A stretch of DNA of 64,000 nt from Corynebacterium tuberculostearicum (GTDB taxonomy: Bacteria > Actinomycetota > Actinomycetes > Mycobacteriales > Mycobacteriaceae): assembly GCF_013408445.1 (NCBI RefSeq), contig NZ_JACBZL010000001.1, positions 744,001 through 808,000 of the forward strand, read 5' to 3'. Below, one piece after another: positions 25,377 to 36,151 of the stretch. The notes below the pieces were generated by a model. The model saw nothing but the letters and a program-made list of their open reading frames with translations. It had not been told where the DNA came from and searched no databases. Within the stretch, counting starts at the first letter, position 1; the number at the start of each line of letters is the position of its first letter. Both the position numbers and the translations under genes were made by a program.

Positions 25377-26494
25377 TGCGGTAGCTCTTCCTTGGGCAGG
25401 TCTTCGGCCTTGCCCAAGAATTCGCCCTTCTTGTTGCGGACGATCTTATTGCCTTCCTCGTCCCAGTCGAAGTGATTGTGCGATACCGGCACTCCGCCTT
25501 GGTTCTCATCGCGCTTGTTTTTAATAATCGAGGCGATAACCGTAATAACCAGTACGCCCACAATCACGATAAGTGAGGTAATAGTGGAAAATTCTGGGAT
25601 AGACTCCACGTTCTCGCCGCCGTTTACAAACGGCAAGTTATTCTCATGCAGCGCATGGAACATGAGCTTCACACCGATGAAGCCCAAGATGATGCCCAAA
25701 CCATAGGGCAGGTACACCAGGCGATCCAGCAGACCATCCAGCAGGAAGTACATCTGGCGCAAGCCCATGAGGGAGAAGGCATTCGTGGTAAAGACCAAGA
25801 ACGCTTCCGAGGTAATGCCGTAAATGGCCGGAATGGAGTCGAAGGCAAACATCACGTCGATAAGGCCAATGGACACCAACGCAATAAATAGCGGGGTGAA
25901 CGCGAATTTCCGCTTGCCCGAGGAATCTTCCAGGCGGTGCGTGAGCTTATCGCCGTGGTAGCGCGGGGTGACGTGGACTACCTTGCGGATCAGCTTGATG
26001 ATGCCCATGTCATTGGGATCGGTTTCGGGGGCGTCGCGGATCTCATCGACGATGAGCTTGATAGCTGTGTAGATGAGGAATATCGCGAACAGGTAGAAGA
26101 TATCGGACCATGCCGCGATGACCGCAGCACCCAAAAGGATAAACACCAGGCGGCATGCCAAGGCAATGACGATACCGATGAGCAATACCTTTTGTTGGTA
26201 CTTCCGCGGGATCTTGAAGGCGCCCATGATAAGCGCGAAAACAAAGAGGTTATCTACGGATAGCGCCTTCTCTGTCACGTAACCCGTGAGGAATTGGATG
26301 CCGTGCTCGTGATCCCAAATGGCCCACACACCGGCACCAAAAAGTAAAGCGATACCGACATAGAATAGGGTCCAGAACCCGGATTCCTTCAGCGTCGGCT
26401 CGTGCGGGGTGCGCACGTGGGAGTAGAAATCAAAAACAAAGAATCCAAGAATGACGACGATGGAAATCGCCCAGATCCACAATGGCACATGCAT
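25373..26494 (-). CDS. TerC/Alx-family membrane transporter, probable manganese exporter
   Basis: 373 aa with about nine membrane helices and the TerC core: EKALSVDNLFVFALIMGAF (about 84-102) and SIGLIDVMFAFDSIPAIYGI (about 208-228), whose Asp residues lie in the membrane. The C-terminal about 50 residues are a charged cytoplasmic tail. A yybP-ykoY riboswitch in its leader (26531-26640) points to control by Mn2+ and so to metal efflux or supply of metal to exported enzymes. The ribosome site GGAGGG (26503-26508) is inside the switching hairpin. Confidence 0.93.
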   Translation of the reverse strand: MHVPLWIWAISIVVILGFFVFDFYSHVRTPHEPTLKESGFWTLFYVGIALLFGAGVWAIWDHEHGIQFLTGYVTEKALSVDNLFVFALIMGAFKIPRKYQQKVLLIGIVIALACRLVFILLGAAVIAAWSDIFYLFAIFLIYTAIKLIVDEIRDAPETDPNDMGIIKLIRKVVHVTPRYHGDKLTHRLEDSSGKRKFAFTPLFIALVSIGLIDVMFAFDSIPAIYGITSEAFLVFTTNAFSLMGLRQMYFLLDGLLDRLVYLPYGLGIILGFIGVKLMFHALHENNLPFVNGGENVESIPEFSTITSLIVIVGVLVITVIASIIKNKRDENQGGVPVSHNHFDWDEEGNKIVRNKKGEFLGKAEDLPKEELPH

Positions 26495-26503
26495 TGGTAC
26501 ATC

Positions 26504-26537
26504 CCTCCGGTCGAAGATACAACAAATTGACCGGAGG
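26504..26537 (-). promoter_or_regulatory. Expression-platform hairpin hiding the terC ribosome binding site
   Basis: On the transcript, CCTCCGGTC (26537-26529) can pair with GACCGGAGG (26512-26504), which contains the Shine-Dalgarno of the terC gene. The same CCTCC can instead pair with GGAGG (26638-26634) in the aptamer P1 stem. Confidence 0.7.
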
Positions 26538-26640
26538 TCTCCCCCGCCCGGCGAACTAAATTCCGCTGGGCCGGCACGACCGGGAGCGTAATGCTACCGT
26601 GCTGACGATCGATGCCGAAGGATGGGGTACTCCCCTCCAA
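26531..26640 (-). promoter_or_regulatory. yybP-ykoY (manganese) riboswitch aptamer
   Basis: Reading the minus strand: GGAGGGGAGTA at 26638-26628, then ATCGTCAGCACGG, a return strand CGTGCCGGCCCAGCGG, and the closing CGGGCGGGGGAGACCTCC at about 26550-26533. These are the conserved GGGGAGUA and GAGACC blocks of Rfam family yybP-ykoY, in the right order and distance, upstream of a TerC gene as expected. Assignment is by eye, without a covariance search. Confidence 0.85.
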
Positions 26641-26663
26641 GACCCGTCCAACCTTACACGATC

Positions 26664-29600
26664 TTAGAAGGCGCCTGCCGAAGGGTTATACGTCGCCTGA
26701 ACGGTACGGGTGTCGCCGGCATCGCCCTGCGGGGAGGAATCGGCGCCTGCGGAAGAATCGGCGTCGGAAGTAGCGGCAGCTTCCTCCTGCTCTTGCTGCT
26801 GCATCTCCTCCTGAATCTCCTTCGGGGCTTCGGCAGGATCGGCGCCCTTAATCATCCAGATGATGGTATCGAGCTCTTCCGGCTTCACTAGGACCTCGCG
26901 GGCCTTGGAGCCCTCGGACGGTCCGACGACGCCACGAGATTCCATCAGGTCCATGAGACGACCGGCCTTGGCAAAACCGATGCGCAGCTTACGCTGCAAC
27001 ATAGAAGTCGAGCCCAACTGGGCGGTGACCACCAGCTCGACGGCCTCGAGGAGGTCGTCCATGTCCTTGCCAATTTCCTCATCGATTTCCTGCTTGGCCT
27101 CGGATTGCTTCTCTTCAGTCACGCCCTCGGTGTAGTTCGGCGCAGCCTGCGACTTGGCGGCATCGACAACCGCCATGACTTCATCATCCGAGACGAATGC
27201 GCCCTGCATACGCACAGGACGCTTGCCCTGCGGAATGAAGAGGCCATCGCCCATACCAATGAGCTTTTCCGCGCCACCCTGGTCCAAGATAACGCGAGAG
27301 TCGGTCAACGAGGACGTCGCGAACGCCAGACGCGATGGCACGTTGGTCTTAATCAGGCCGGTCACCACGTCCACGGACGGGCGCTGGGTTGCCAACACCA
27401 GGTGAATACCGGCGGCACGCGCCTTCTGGGTGATGCGGACGATGGAGTCCTCAATCTCCTTTGGCGCGGTCATCATCAGGTCGGCCAACTCGTCAACAAC
27501 ACAGACGATGTACGGGTACGGGCGTACCTCGCGCTCGGATCCTGCCGGTGCCTGGTATTCGCCGGAGACCACCTTGCGGTTATAGTCCTCAATCTTGCGC
27601 ACACGAGCGGCCTTCATATCCATGTAGCGCTGCTCCATCTCCTCCACTAGCCACTGCAAAGCTGCTGCGGCCTTCTTCGGCTGGGTAATGATGGGCGTGA
27701 TCAAGTGCGGAATGCCCTCGTACGGGGTAAGTTCCACCATCTTCGGGTCCACCAAGATGAGGCGAACCTGCTCAGGGGTGGCTCGGGTGAGCAGCGAGAC
27801 CAACATGGAGTTGACGAAAGCGGACTTACCGGAACCGGTAGCACCGGCGACCAGCAAATGCGGCATCTTTTGCACCGAGAACGAGGTGTATTCGCCTTCG
27901 ATGTCCTTGCCCAAACCGATGAGCATGGGATCCGGTGAGCTGGTCATGCTTGGCGCATCAAGCACCTCGCGCAGGTGCACCATTTCGCGGTCTGGGTTTG
28001 GAACCTCAATGCCGACGGCCGACTTGCCGGGGATGGGCGTGAGCAAACGTAGATTATCCGTGGCCACGGCGTAGGCCAGATTGGACTGCAGGTTCGTAAT
28101 CTTCGATACCTTGACGCCTGGTCCCAGCTCGATTTCATAACGGGTCACTGTCGGGCCACGGCTAAAGCCGGTTACCTGGGCATCGACCTTGAACTCTTCG
28201 AAGACATCGGTGATGGCCTCAATGATGCGGTCATTAATCTCAGTGCGCTCCTTGGCTGGAGTGCCCGGGGTCAGCAGGTCCGTGGTGGGAACCGCGTAAT
28301 TCTCGTTGCCAAACTGTGCGGCCGGTGTAGGAGCAGCAGAGGTACCCGTTTCCCCTGCGGCCTCGGCCGCAGGCTCGGTGGCGTCCACCTGTGCGCCGGT
28401 CGTAGCGTCGCGTCCGGAGCGCTCGCGGAAGAGTTGGCGGGCCTTCTCATGCGCGGACGAGACCGCATCAGCGCCTCCTTCCACCGCAGATCCAGCAGCG
28501 CCTGCAGCTGCACCGGCTGCTGCAGCGCCAGCGGCACCGGCAGCACCCGCAGCAGCAGTCTTTGCCGCGCCACTTGCTGCTCCCGCAGCACCCGCGGCGC
28601 CCGCGGTCGCACCAGCGGCCGAGCCAATTGCGTTACCGGCGGCGGTGCCAGCATCAGAGCCCGCCGTGGCCGAGCGAGAAGAACGCGAAGCAGGGCGCTG
28701 GCGGGCGGAGCCTAGAACGCGGGTTGGTTCTGGTTCCGCTGAGTCCGGTTGTGCTGGCGACGACGCAGCGGCGTCGTCTACCACCGGAATCTCATCGGTA
28801 TCGCCAATGTCACGAGAGACCGGCTTCTCAGCCGCGTTAGACACCGACTGGAAGCCGCCACGCGTCGGTGCGCTAAAGGCGCGGGTGGCATGCTCTTCCT
28901 CTGCTGTAGCAGGCGAATCTACCGGATAAGAAGAACCACGCGGTGCGGGGTCTTCAGTGGGGCGTCGGAAAGCGCGCAGGCTTCCACCACGCTCAGAGGA
29001 ACGGCGCTTAGCTGCAGGTCGTGCCGGGCGCTCGCTGCGCTCGCGTCCTTCCGCGATGTCATCAATATCGCCAGTCACGTGGCCGTAGAGGTCATCGCCC
29101 TCTTCGTCGTAAAAGTCTTCGTCCGCGCCGCCAAAGCGGGAGAACGCCGCAGCAATGGCATCAGCCACCAACTCATAGGCCTCGCGGATAGTAATGCCGG
29201 TGACCAACAAGGCTCCGTAAATAATGACGAGGAACAGCAACGGCACGGCGACGAAGGAGGTGAAGGCCGTCTCCAGAAGGCCGCCGATGGCGTAGCCGAT
29301 TACACCACCGGCACCACCGGCGCTGTCCGGGGTAAAGCCAAGCTCAGGGGTGCCAGCAAAGATGTGGATCAAGCTGAGCATGGCGAGGACGATGATGCTG
29401 ATACCGCCCACAATGCGCGGCTTAAAGTGCCCCGCTGGGCCGGAGATATCCATCATCAAGGCAATGGCCAAGGCCACCAGTGCCACCGGCAGCACCCAGG
29501 CGCCTGCACCAATGACGTAGCGGACGATATTGCCCACCCAGGCGCCTACCTGGCCGGCAACGCCAAACCAGACGGTAGCCGCAAGCACGATGGCAATACC

Positions 29601-30074
29601 AATAAGAACGAGCGCCACCGCATCAGGATTTTTCACCTGAATACCGCGTGATTCTTCCTCGCTTACTTCCATGGTAGAAAACTCTTCTTCCGCAGCTACA
29701 TCGCGCGCCCGCGTAACCTTGCTCTTCTTCTTTTTCTCCCCGCGTGCAGAAATTTCTTCCGGCTCCCTCGTCGTCTCGTACTCCTCGGTCTCATATACGT
29801 CTTCGCTGGGCTTGAGCCCGGCGACGCCATGGCTTACACCCCGCGCCATATTTCCCATGCCGCGGGCCGTGGCACCAAAGGCAACGCCCAAGCCCTTGCC
29901 GACGGCCCGGAACGCACTGCCCGTACGCTCCTGCGAGGTCGCCGCCGCGCGCCGATGCGAAGACGTCATAGCCAGGTTTTCCGGCATGCCAGCACCGGAC
30001 CGGCTGCGGCCCGACGGCCGTGAACGATTCGACTTTCGGCGCGTTCCGCGCGAAGAGGCATTTTTGACAGACAT
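26664..30074 (-). CDS. ftsK: DNA translocase FtsK
   Basis: Septal motor that pumps DNA and aids chromosome dimer resolution. 1136 aa: a basic N-terminus (1-150), four membrane helices (about 153-300), a long low-complexity linker (about 310-600, Ala/Gly-rich, for example [20 protein letters not shown]), and the motor with Walker [11 protein letters not shown] near 743-752 and Walker [16 protein letters not shown]. The C-terminal gamma winged helix ([20 protein letters not shown]) recognises orienting DNA motifs. AGAGGC lies just before ATG 30074. Confidence 0.97.
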   Translation of the reverse strand: MSVKNASSRGTRRKSNRSRPSGRSRSGAGMPENLAMTSSHRRAAATSQERTGSAFRAVGKGLGVAFGATARGMGNMARGVSHGVAGLKPSEDVYETEEYETTREPEEISARGEKKKKSKVTRARDVAAEEEFSTMEVSEEESRGIQVKNPDAVALVLIGIAIVLAATVWFGVAGQVGAWVGNIVRYVIGAGAWVLPVALVALAIALMMDISGPAGHFKPRIVGGISIIVLAMLSLIHIFAGTPELGFTPDSAGGAGGVIGYAIGGLLETAFTSFVAVPLLFLVIIYGALLVTGITIREAYELVADAIAAAFSRFGGADEDFYDEEGDDLYGHVTGDIDDIAEGRERSERPARPAAKRRSSERGGSLRAFRRPTEDPAPRGSSYPVDSPATAEEEHATRAFSAPTRGGFQSVSNAAEKPVSRDIGDTDEIPVVDDAAASSPAQPDSAEPEPTRVLGSARQRPASRSSRSATAGSDAGTAAGNAIGSAAGATAGAAGAAGAASGAAKTAAAGAAGAAGAAAAGAAAGAAGSAVEGGADAVSSAHEKARQLFRERSGRDATTGAQVDATEPAAEAAGETGTSAAPTPAAQFGNENYAVPTTDLLTPGTPAKERTEINDRIIEAITDVFEEFKVDAQVTGFSRGPTVTRYEIELGPGVKVSKITNLQSNLAYAVATDNLRLLTPIPGKSAVGIEVPNPDREMVHLREVLDAPSMTSSPDPMLIGLGKDIEGEYTSFSVQKMPHLLVAGATGSGKSAFVNSMLVSLLTRATPEQVRLILVDPKMVELTPYEGIPHLITPIITQPKKAAAALQWLVEEMEQRYMDMKAARVRKIEDYNRKVVSGEYQAPAGSEREVRPYPYIVCVVDELADLMMTAPKEIEDSIVRITQKARAAGIHLVLATQRPSVDVVTGLIKTNVPSRLAFATSSLTDSRVILDQGGAEKLIGMGDGLFIPQGKRPVRMQGAFVSDDEVMAVVDAAKSQAAPNYTEGVTEEKQSEAKQEIDEEIGKDMDDLLEAVELVVTAQLGSTSMLQRKLRIGFAKAGRLMDLMESRGVVGPSEGSKAREVLVKPEELDTIIWMIKGADPAEAPKEIQEEMQQQEQEEAAATSDADSSAGADSSPQGDAGDTRTVQATYNPSAGAF

Positions 30075-30204
30075 GCCTCTACCTTAACCGCGCCACCCCA
30101 TAAATCACATTAGCCACACGCGTTTCCCTAACTCCTGGACCCACAATCTCACGGCGAACGCTTCCCACGCACCCCACAGCTAAGAAACCGCGATTAAATC
30201 AAGA

Positions 30205-30828
30205 TTAGAGAATTGACTTTACGATGGCTTCGGAGTCACCTTCAATCTTGACTTCAGCAGCATCACGCCCGAAGGACCAGAGGATGAGCTCGCCTACCTC
30301 GCCTGAAACGCGAACCACGGCATCGCCCTTCTCCACCACGCCATGCGTATCTGCGGCAACGATTCGCGGCAATCCTTCCGGCTGCAGAATGACCGGACGT
30401 TCAGATTTGCGCAGGGCCACCTTTGCCAAGGGCTTTAGGTAGCTATGCATCTGTTGTTTGATGCGTGCCGAAAAGTCGCGTGGGCCCATGCCATTAGCCC
30501 GGCGAATATCCTCGTGGTGGACAAAGTGCTCCACAAAGTTTTGCTGTGCATCCACGAACCGGACGGGGTTATAGGCAGCAGGTCCCCTCCCCCAGTCATC
30601 AACTAACTCATCAAAGTCGCGTTCGGCCACCTTGCGTGATTCCTTTTCCAGACGGCCGGAAAGTGCGTTGACGAAGATGCCGGCGGCTGCATCGGGGCGG
30701 TTTTCCCGCACCCACAAATGCACGGCTAGGTCGCGGGTTGTCCAGCCCTCGCACAAGGTAGGGGCATCGGGACCAAGCTTATGAAATAGCGCTACCATTT
30801 TGGCGCGCTCAGCAGAAGAAAACGACAT
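30205..30828 (-). CDS. TIGR03085 family metal-binding protein
   Basis: 207 aa from ATG 30828. The N-terminal DinB-like four-helix domain has LCEGWTTRDLAVHLWVRENRPDAA and FVEHFVHHEDIRRANG, whose His residues suit a metal site as in mycothiol-dependent maleylpyruvate isomerases. The C-terminal SCP2-like part has GDAVVRVSGEVGELILWSFGR. A mycothiol-dependent reaction is inferred from the family. TATGCT lies exactly 7 nt before ATG 30828, so a leaderless start is likely; that -10 is inside the hairpin 30829-30867. Confidence 0.82.
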   Translation of the reverse strand: MSFSSAERAKMVALFHKLGPDAPTLCEGWTTRDLAVHLWVRENRPDAAAGIFVNALSGRLEKESRKVAERDFDELVDDWGRGPAAYNPVRFVDAQQNFVEHFVHHEDIRRANGMGPRDFSARIKQQMHSYLKPLAKVALRKSERPVILQPEGLPRIVAADTHGVVEKGDAVVRVSGEVGELILWSFGRDAAEVKIEGDSEAIVKSIL

Positions 30829-30867
30829 AAGCCCCAGCATACCGAGCTAACTGGCATGCTGGGGCTT
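30829..30867 (-). terminator. 12-bp inverted repeat between rnj and the TIGR03085 gene
   Basis: AAGCCCCAGCAT (30829-30840) pairs perfectly with ATGCTGGGGCTT (30856-30867) around a 15-nt loop. It lies 31 bp after the rnj stop and could end rnj transcription, but its distal arm also holds the TATGCT -10 hexamer of the next gene. Confidence 0.6.
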
Positions 30868-30898
30868 TGTCTCACTTAGCGCGAGGAACCCGTATTAC

Positions 30899-33049
30899 TT
30901 ACAGGGACTCACGTGAAGCGTCGACGTCTTCTTCATCGGTAACCAAAGGGCCGGAGTTGGTCGGCACGATGGTCGGAAGGATAACCGGCTCGCGCTTGTA
31001 CTTGGAATCCATGAGCTTGGATACCTTACGGCGCAGCTTCTGCACCATGCGGTAGGTATCGTTCTCGCCCTCTGCGGCAAGATCGTTCATGGTGTTTTCC
31101 ACCATCTCCGCAACCTCCGGCACGATGCCGCGGTCGTCATCGGAGAAACCTGTGGTAGATACCGTTGGGTGCTCCAGCAGACGCGAGGTGCGGTTATCAA
31201 TCACACAGGTGATAGAAACCACGCCGCCGGTACCCAGGTTGGTGCGATCAGCCAAGGTATCGGCATCCACATCGCCCATGGATACGCCGTCGACGTACAG
31301 GTTACCCACCTGCATCTGGCCTACGACCTCGGCGCGGCCCTTACGCAGATCCACGACGACGCCGTTTTGTGCCAGCACCGTACGGTCGCGGTCCACACCG
31401 GTGGAGATAGCCAGTTCCTTATTGGCGCGCAAGTGGCGCCACTCGCCGTGCACCGGCATCGCGTTGCGCGGGCGCGCTGCGTTGTACAGGAAAAGCAGCT
31501 CGCCAGCGTAACCGTGACCGGAAGCGTGCACCTTTACGTCCTGGTTGGTAATGACGTTGGCACCGATCTGGGACAGCATGTTGATGACGCCGTACACGGC
31601 CTCTTCATTGCCTGGGATGAGCGAGGAGGAGAAGATGATGGTATCGCCATCGCGGACGGTAATCTGGCGGTGCTCACGGCGGGCCATACGCGACAAAGCA
31701 GCCATTGGCTCACCCTGCGTACCGGTGGTAATCAGCATGGTCTTATGCGGAGCCATCTTGGCAGCCTCATCGATGGGGATGATGGTGCCGCGTGGAACCT
31801 TCAAGAAGCCCATCTTCTCCGCGATTTCCATGTTGCGCATCATCGAACGGCCGTTGAAGGCCACCTTGCGGCCGTTTGCCACGGCAGCGTCGATAGCGGC
31901 CTGGACGCGGTAAACGTTGGAGGCGAAGGAAGCCAAGATAACGCGCTGCTTAGCGCCAGCAACGAGGCGCTTGAAGTTGGCAGGAATATCACCCTCAGAT
32001 GCCGAAACACCGGGGACGGTGGCATTGGTGGAATCACACAGCATGAGGTCAACGCCCTCATCGCCATAGCGGGACAGGGCTGGGAGGTCCGTTGGACGGT
32101 TATCCAGCGGGGTTTGGTCCAGCTTGATGTCACCGGTGTGGATGATATTGCCGGCTGGGGTTCCCAGCATGATGCCCAAGGCATCCGGTACGGAGTGGTT
32201 GACTGCCCAGAAGCGTACGCGGAACGGACCGTAGGTTACGTCGGACTTTTCATTAACCTCGACGAACTTCGGCTTCTGGCGGTGCTCCTTACACTTTGCA
32301 GCAATAAGCGCGATGGTGAAGCGGGAAGCAACGATGGGGATATCCGGACGGAGCTTAAGCAGCCACGGGATAGCACCGATGTGGTCCTCGTGCGCGTGGG
32401 TAACGACGAGGGCCTTGACCTTGTGGATCTTCTTCTCAATCGGGCCGAAGTCAGGCAGGATGAGGTCCACGCCTGGCTCACCAGAGGATGGGAAGAGCAC
32501 ACCACAGTCGATGATGATGAGGTCATCACCGTACTCGAAGACGGTCATGTTGCGGCCGATCTCCGAGATACCACCCAGAGCGTAGATGCGCAGAGCATCC
32601 TTCGGCTGCTTCGGCGGCTCCGGCAGGCGCTTGGTCAGATCCGCGCCCTGCATAGACTTGGGCACGTTGCGGCGGCCACGGTTATTGCGGCCGCGGCCTT
32701 TACCATTGCCGTTCTTTCCGTTGCCATTGCCGTTCTTGCCGCCGTGGTTATTGTTTCCACCGTGGTTATTGCCATTGCCGTTGCCGTTTCCACCACGGCC
32801 ACGTCCGCGGCTGCCACGGGAACGGGAGCGACGGTTGTTGCCGCCACCTTCGTTGTGGTTGTCGGAAGAATTCTTCTTGCCAGAATTATCCTTGTCGCCC
32901 TTAGCGGAATTATCCTGCGCGGAATTGCCCGCGTCAGTTGCTGGGGCTTGGAAAACTGGCGAAGCCGCCTCGTTGGAGGCGGTTTCGTTTTCCGCCGGTG
33001 GGCCCGCCTTGCGGGTCACCTTGCGGGAACGGTTACGGGGTTCATTCAT
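30899..33049 (-). CDS. rnj: Ribonuclease J
   Basis: Metallo-beta-lactamase exo/endonuclease for mRNA decay and rRNA maturation. 716 aa. The first about 160 residues are disordered and unusual: Asn/Gly/Lys-rich with NGNGNGN-type repeats and Arg-rich ends. The catalytic domain starts near 170; the zinc motif HAHEDHIGAIPW is near 213-224, beta-CASP GVSASEGDIPANFKR and the C-terminal HASGHG follow. It abuts dapA (2 bp), so the two are cotranscribed, an order also seen in C. glutamicum. Confidence 0.96.
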   Translation of the reverse strand: MNEPRNRSRKVTRKAGPPAENETASNEAASPVFQAPATDAGNSAQDNSAKGDKDNSGKKNSSDNHNEGGGNNRRSRSRGSRGRGRGGNGNGNGNNHGGNNNHGGKNGNGNGKNGNGKGRGRNNRGRRNVPKSMQGADLTKRLPEPPKQPKDALRIYALGGISEIGRNMTVFEYGDDLIIIDCGVLFPSSGEPGVDLILPDFGPIEKKIHKVKALVVTHAHEDHIGAIPWLLKLRPDIPIVASRFTIALIAAKCKEHRQKPKFVEVNEKSDVTYGPFRVRFWAVNHSVPDALGIMLGTPAGNIIHTGDIKLDQTPLDNRPTDLPALSRYGDEGVDLMLCDSTNATVPGVSASEGDIPANFKRLVAGAKQRVILASFASNVYRVQAAIDAAVANGRKVAFNGRSMMRNMEIAEKMGFLKVPRGTIIPIDEAAKMAPHKTMLITTGTQGEPMAALSRMARREHRQITVRDGDTIIFSSSLIPGNEEAVYGVINMLSQIGANVITNQDVKVHASGHGYAGELLFLYNAARPRNAMPVHGEWRHLRANKELAISTGVDRDRTVLAQNGVVVDLRKGRAEVVGQMQVGNLYVDGVSMGDVDADTLADRTNLGTGGVVSITCVIDNRTSRLLEHPTVSTTGFSDDDRGIVPEVAEMVENTMNDLAAEGENDTYRMVQKLRRKVSKLMDSKYKREPVILPTIVPTNSGPLVTDEEDVDASRESL

Positions 33050-33051
33050 TC

Positions 33052-33960
33052 TTAGAGGACTCCAGATTGTTCCAGATCACGGCGAAGTTCCTCGCGTTCC
33101 TCCCCGCTCGCAGCGGTGATAGGAAGACGGGTATCGCCAACTTCGATGCCCTGCAGGCGCAGGGCTTCCTTTGCAAACGTCGCTCCACCCAACCGAGCTT
33201 GTGCATGGGTTAGCGGAAGGAGCGTAGTGACATTAATTTCTCGGGCGCGGGCCATATCGCCCGCGTCGAAAGCTTCATAAAGTTCTACCAAGGCACGCGG
33301 TGCAACATGGCCGATAACGGAGATGAAACCAGATGCGCCGAGGGAAAGCCACGGCAGGTTAATCGGATCATCACCGGAATACCAAGCCAAACCGGTTTCC
33401 TGGATGAGTTCTGCGGCCGCAGGAAGGTCGCCCTTGGCGTCCTTTACGGCTTGGATGGTCGGCAAATCCGCAAGGCGGCGGAGGGTATCCGGCGCCACTG
33501 GGATGCCCGAGCGGCCAGGGATGTCATAGACACAGATCGGTAGATCCGTGGCTTGCGCGACTGCGGCAAAGTGCTCGTAAACGCCCTTTTGAGAAGGCTT
33601 GGAGTAGTACGGAGTTACCACTAGCAGGCTATCGGCCCCCGCATCTGCGGTGGCCTGCGCCAACTTGATGGAGGTTGCGGTGTCATTCGTTCCGGCACCG
33701 GCGCAAAGCTTTGCGCGGTCTCCTACTTCTTGCTTTACGGCTTTGAGCAGCTCCAGCTTCTCTTCAACCGAAGTGGTCGGTGATTCGCCGGTGGTTCCAC
33801 CTAGGATGAGCGAATCAACGCCATTGTCAACGAGATGAGCTGCTAGGCGACGACCTGCTGCAACGTCCAGCGCACCGTCACGGTCAAACGGGGTGACCAT
33901 GGCGATGCCGATGCGTCCAAAGATGTCGACGCCAGTCTTTGCTGTCATACCTGTGCTCAT
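33052..33960 (-). CDS. dapA: 4-hydroxy-tetrahydrodipicolinate synthase
   Basis: Condenses pyruvate with aspartate semialdehyde, the branch point to lysine and diaminopimelate. 302 aa from ATG 33960 ([10 protein letters not shown]), matching the C. glutamicum start. [13 protein letters not shown] motif as [23 protein letters not shown] with the active-site Tyr, and the Schiff-base Lys173 in [10 protein letters not shown]. It is followed directly by rnj. Confidence 0.97.
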   Translation of the reverse strand: MSTGMTAKTGVDIFGRIGIAMVTPFDRDGALDVAAGRRLAAHLVDNGVDSLILGGTTGESPTTSVEEKLELLKAVKQEVGDRAKLCAGAGTNDTATSIKLAQATADAGADSLLVVTPYYSKPSQKGVYEHFAAVAQATDLPICVYDIPGRSGIPVAPDTLRRLADLPTIQAVKDAKGDLPAAAELIQETGLAWYSGDDPINLPWLSLGASGFISVIGHVAPRALVELYEAFDAGDMARAREINVTTLLPLTHAQARLGGATFAKEALRLQGIEVGDTRLPITAASGEEREELRRDLEQSGVL

Positions 33961-34016
33961 AGCCGTCAAGATTACCCTTTTGGCTTGCAATTAGCCGCAT
34001 CGGGGTCATGCGCGTG

Positions 34017-34763
34017 TTAGGCGTAGGGGCTCGCCGCCATCTGGGTCCCATCAGCCAGAGTGGTGATATTGAAATCATCAAAGAGCACTGGCGCCTTGCT
34101 TTGCAGCAGTTTCAGGCACTCCACCGCAACGTGGCGAAGCTCCTCGTCGGCCTGCTCGGCGGCCCGTGCACCAATAAAATGCCGCCACGCACGATAGTTG
34201 CCAGTGACTACAATGCGAGTTTCTGTGGCGTTTGGTAGCACGGCACGCGCCGCCTGACGGGCCTGCTTCTTGCGCAGGAGAGCGTTGGGCTCATCCAGCT
34301 TCTCTTCCAGTGCGCTAAGCAGTTCATCGTAGACAAAGCGAGTCTCATCTACCGCTTGCATTACCAATCGGCTTAGTTGCTCGTCTTCGGCCACCAGTTT
34401 TGGTAGAACTACTTCGGTCTCTTCTGGGTGGACAAAGCGCTGGGAGAGCTGCGAGAAGGAAAAGTGCCGATGGCGGACGAGCTCATGGCTTGCCGAACGC
34501 GACAGCCCTGTGATGTACATGGTGGCCGTGGCATGCTCGAGCAACGCAGTATGGCCTACCTCCATGATGTGGTGCAGGTAGGCTTCATTGGTTGCTGTCC
34601 GGGGGTTTGGCTTATCAAAAGACTCGTAGCAGGCCCGTCCAGCGAACTCGACAAGTGCTTCCCCATCAGAGGCCGAGTCATCCGCGTGCCACTCCACGCC
34701 CCGCGGGGCGTGGAACTGTGTTGCGGCAATGAGCTGAATGTCTAGCTCACTTGCTTTAGCCAT
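34017..34763 (-). CDS. thyX: Flavin-dependent thymidylate synthase ThyX
   Basis: Makes dTMP from dUMP with FAD and methylenetetrahydrofolate. 248 aa. The ThyX signature is [13 protein letters not shown], preceded by [17 protein letters not shown] and followed by [26 protein letters not shown]. It lies between dapB (3 bp upstream) and dapA in the usual corynebacterial dapB-thyX-dapA order, clearly one transcript with dapB. Confidence 0.97.
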   Translation of the reverse strand: MAKASELDIQLIAATQFHAPRGVEWHADDSASDGEALVEFAGRACYESFDKPNPRTATNEAYLHHIMEVGHTALLEHATATMYITGLSRSASHELVRHRHFSFSQLSQRFVHPEETEVVLPKLVAEDEQLSRLVMQAVDETRFVYDELLSALEEKLDEPNALLRKKQARQAARAVLPNATETRIVVTGNYRAWRHFIGARAAEQADEELRHVAVECLKLLQSKAPVLFDDFNITTLADGTQMAASPYA

Positions 34764-34766
34764 GGC

Positions 34767-35561
<795 letters not shown>

Positions 35562-35641
35562 CTAACGCGCATGGGGGTTGCGCAATTCCTCGCCTTCCTT
35601 GGAACGGACTTGCGCTCTCCGACGATGCCCCTCACTCTCAC

Positions 35642-35654
35642 TAGGATGGCGGGC
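35642..35654 (+). promoter_or_regulatory. Leaderless promoter, -10 TAGGAT plus spacer GGCGGGC
   Basis: TAGGAT (35642-35647), GGCGGGC (35648-35654), then ATG 35655. The spacer is identical to those before 9518 and 62891. Confidence 0.6.
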
Positions 35655-36043
35655 ATGCAGATCTATATCGCTCCGTTCCTGTAGACGACGTTGCCCGCGC
35701 TCACGATTTTTACGTCAATACCCTTGGCTTCCGAGTTAAGGATGACGTAACCAACGGCGATTTCCGCTGGCTCACCGTCACCAATGCTGAAGGTGAGGGA
35801 GATACCGAGCTACTTTTGGAGCCGAAGGGCCATCCCGCCGCCAAAGACTATGCCGCAGCACTCAAGGCTGACGGTATTCCGGTCACGCAGTTCCTGTCCG
35901 CCGATGTGGAGAACGAATACAAAGAGCTCAGTGACAAGGGCGTGAAGTTCACCATGGAGCCGACCGATGTTGGACCGTCTATCATCGCTGTTTTTGATGA
36001 CACCGTGGGCAACCTTATTCAGCTGGTGGAACTAAAGAAGTAG
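35655..36043 (+). pseudogene. Glyoxalase/VOC-family protein, frameshifted
   Basis: From ATG 35655 the reading frame gives MQIYIAPFL and stops at TAG 35682-35684. If one T is restored after 35672 the product continues VDDVARAHDFYVNTLGFRVK, then FRWLTVTNAEG, ELLLEPKGHP and GPSIIAVFDDTVGNLIQLVEL, a complete single VOC domain of about 129 aa. No start codon lies in the second frame before 35816, so the gene should be non-functional unless the base is a sequencing error. Confidence 0.82.
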
Positions 36044-36151
36044 TCGCCCCCTCCCCTCATCACACGGATTAACAATTGCATCACTTCCTAATGTTTGTCC
36101 CATCTGCCCCAGTAGAATGGGCGTAATAACACGGTAAGCACCAAGGAAGTG

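Noticed and set aside
28470..28650. Possible CRISPR or tandem repeat array
   Set aside because: The repetitive DNA is the Ala/Gly coding stretch of the FtsK linker; there are no regular spacers.
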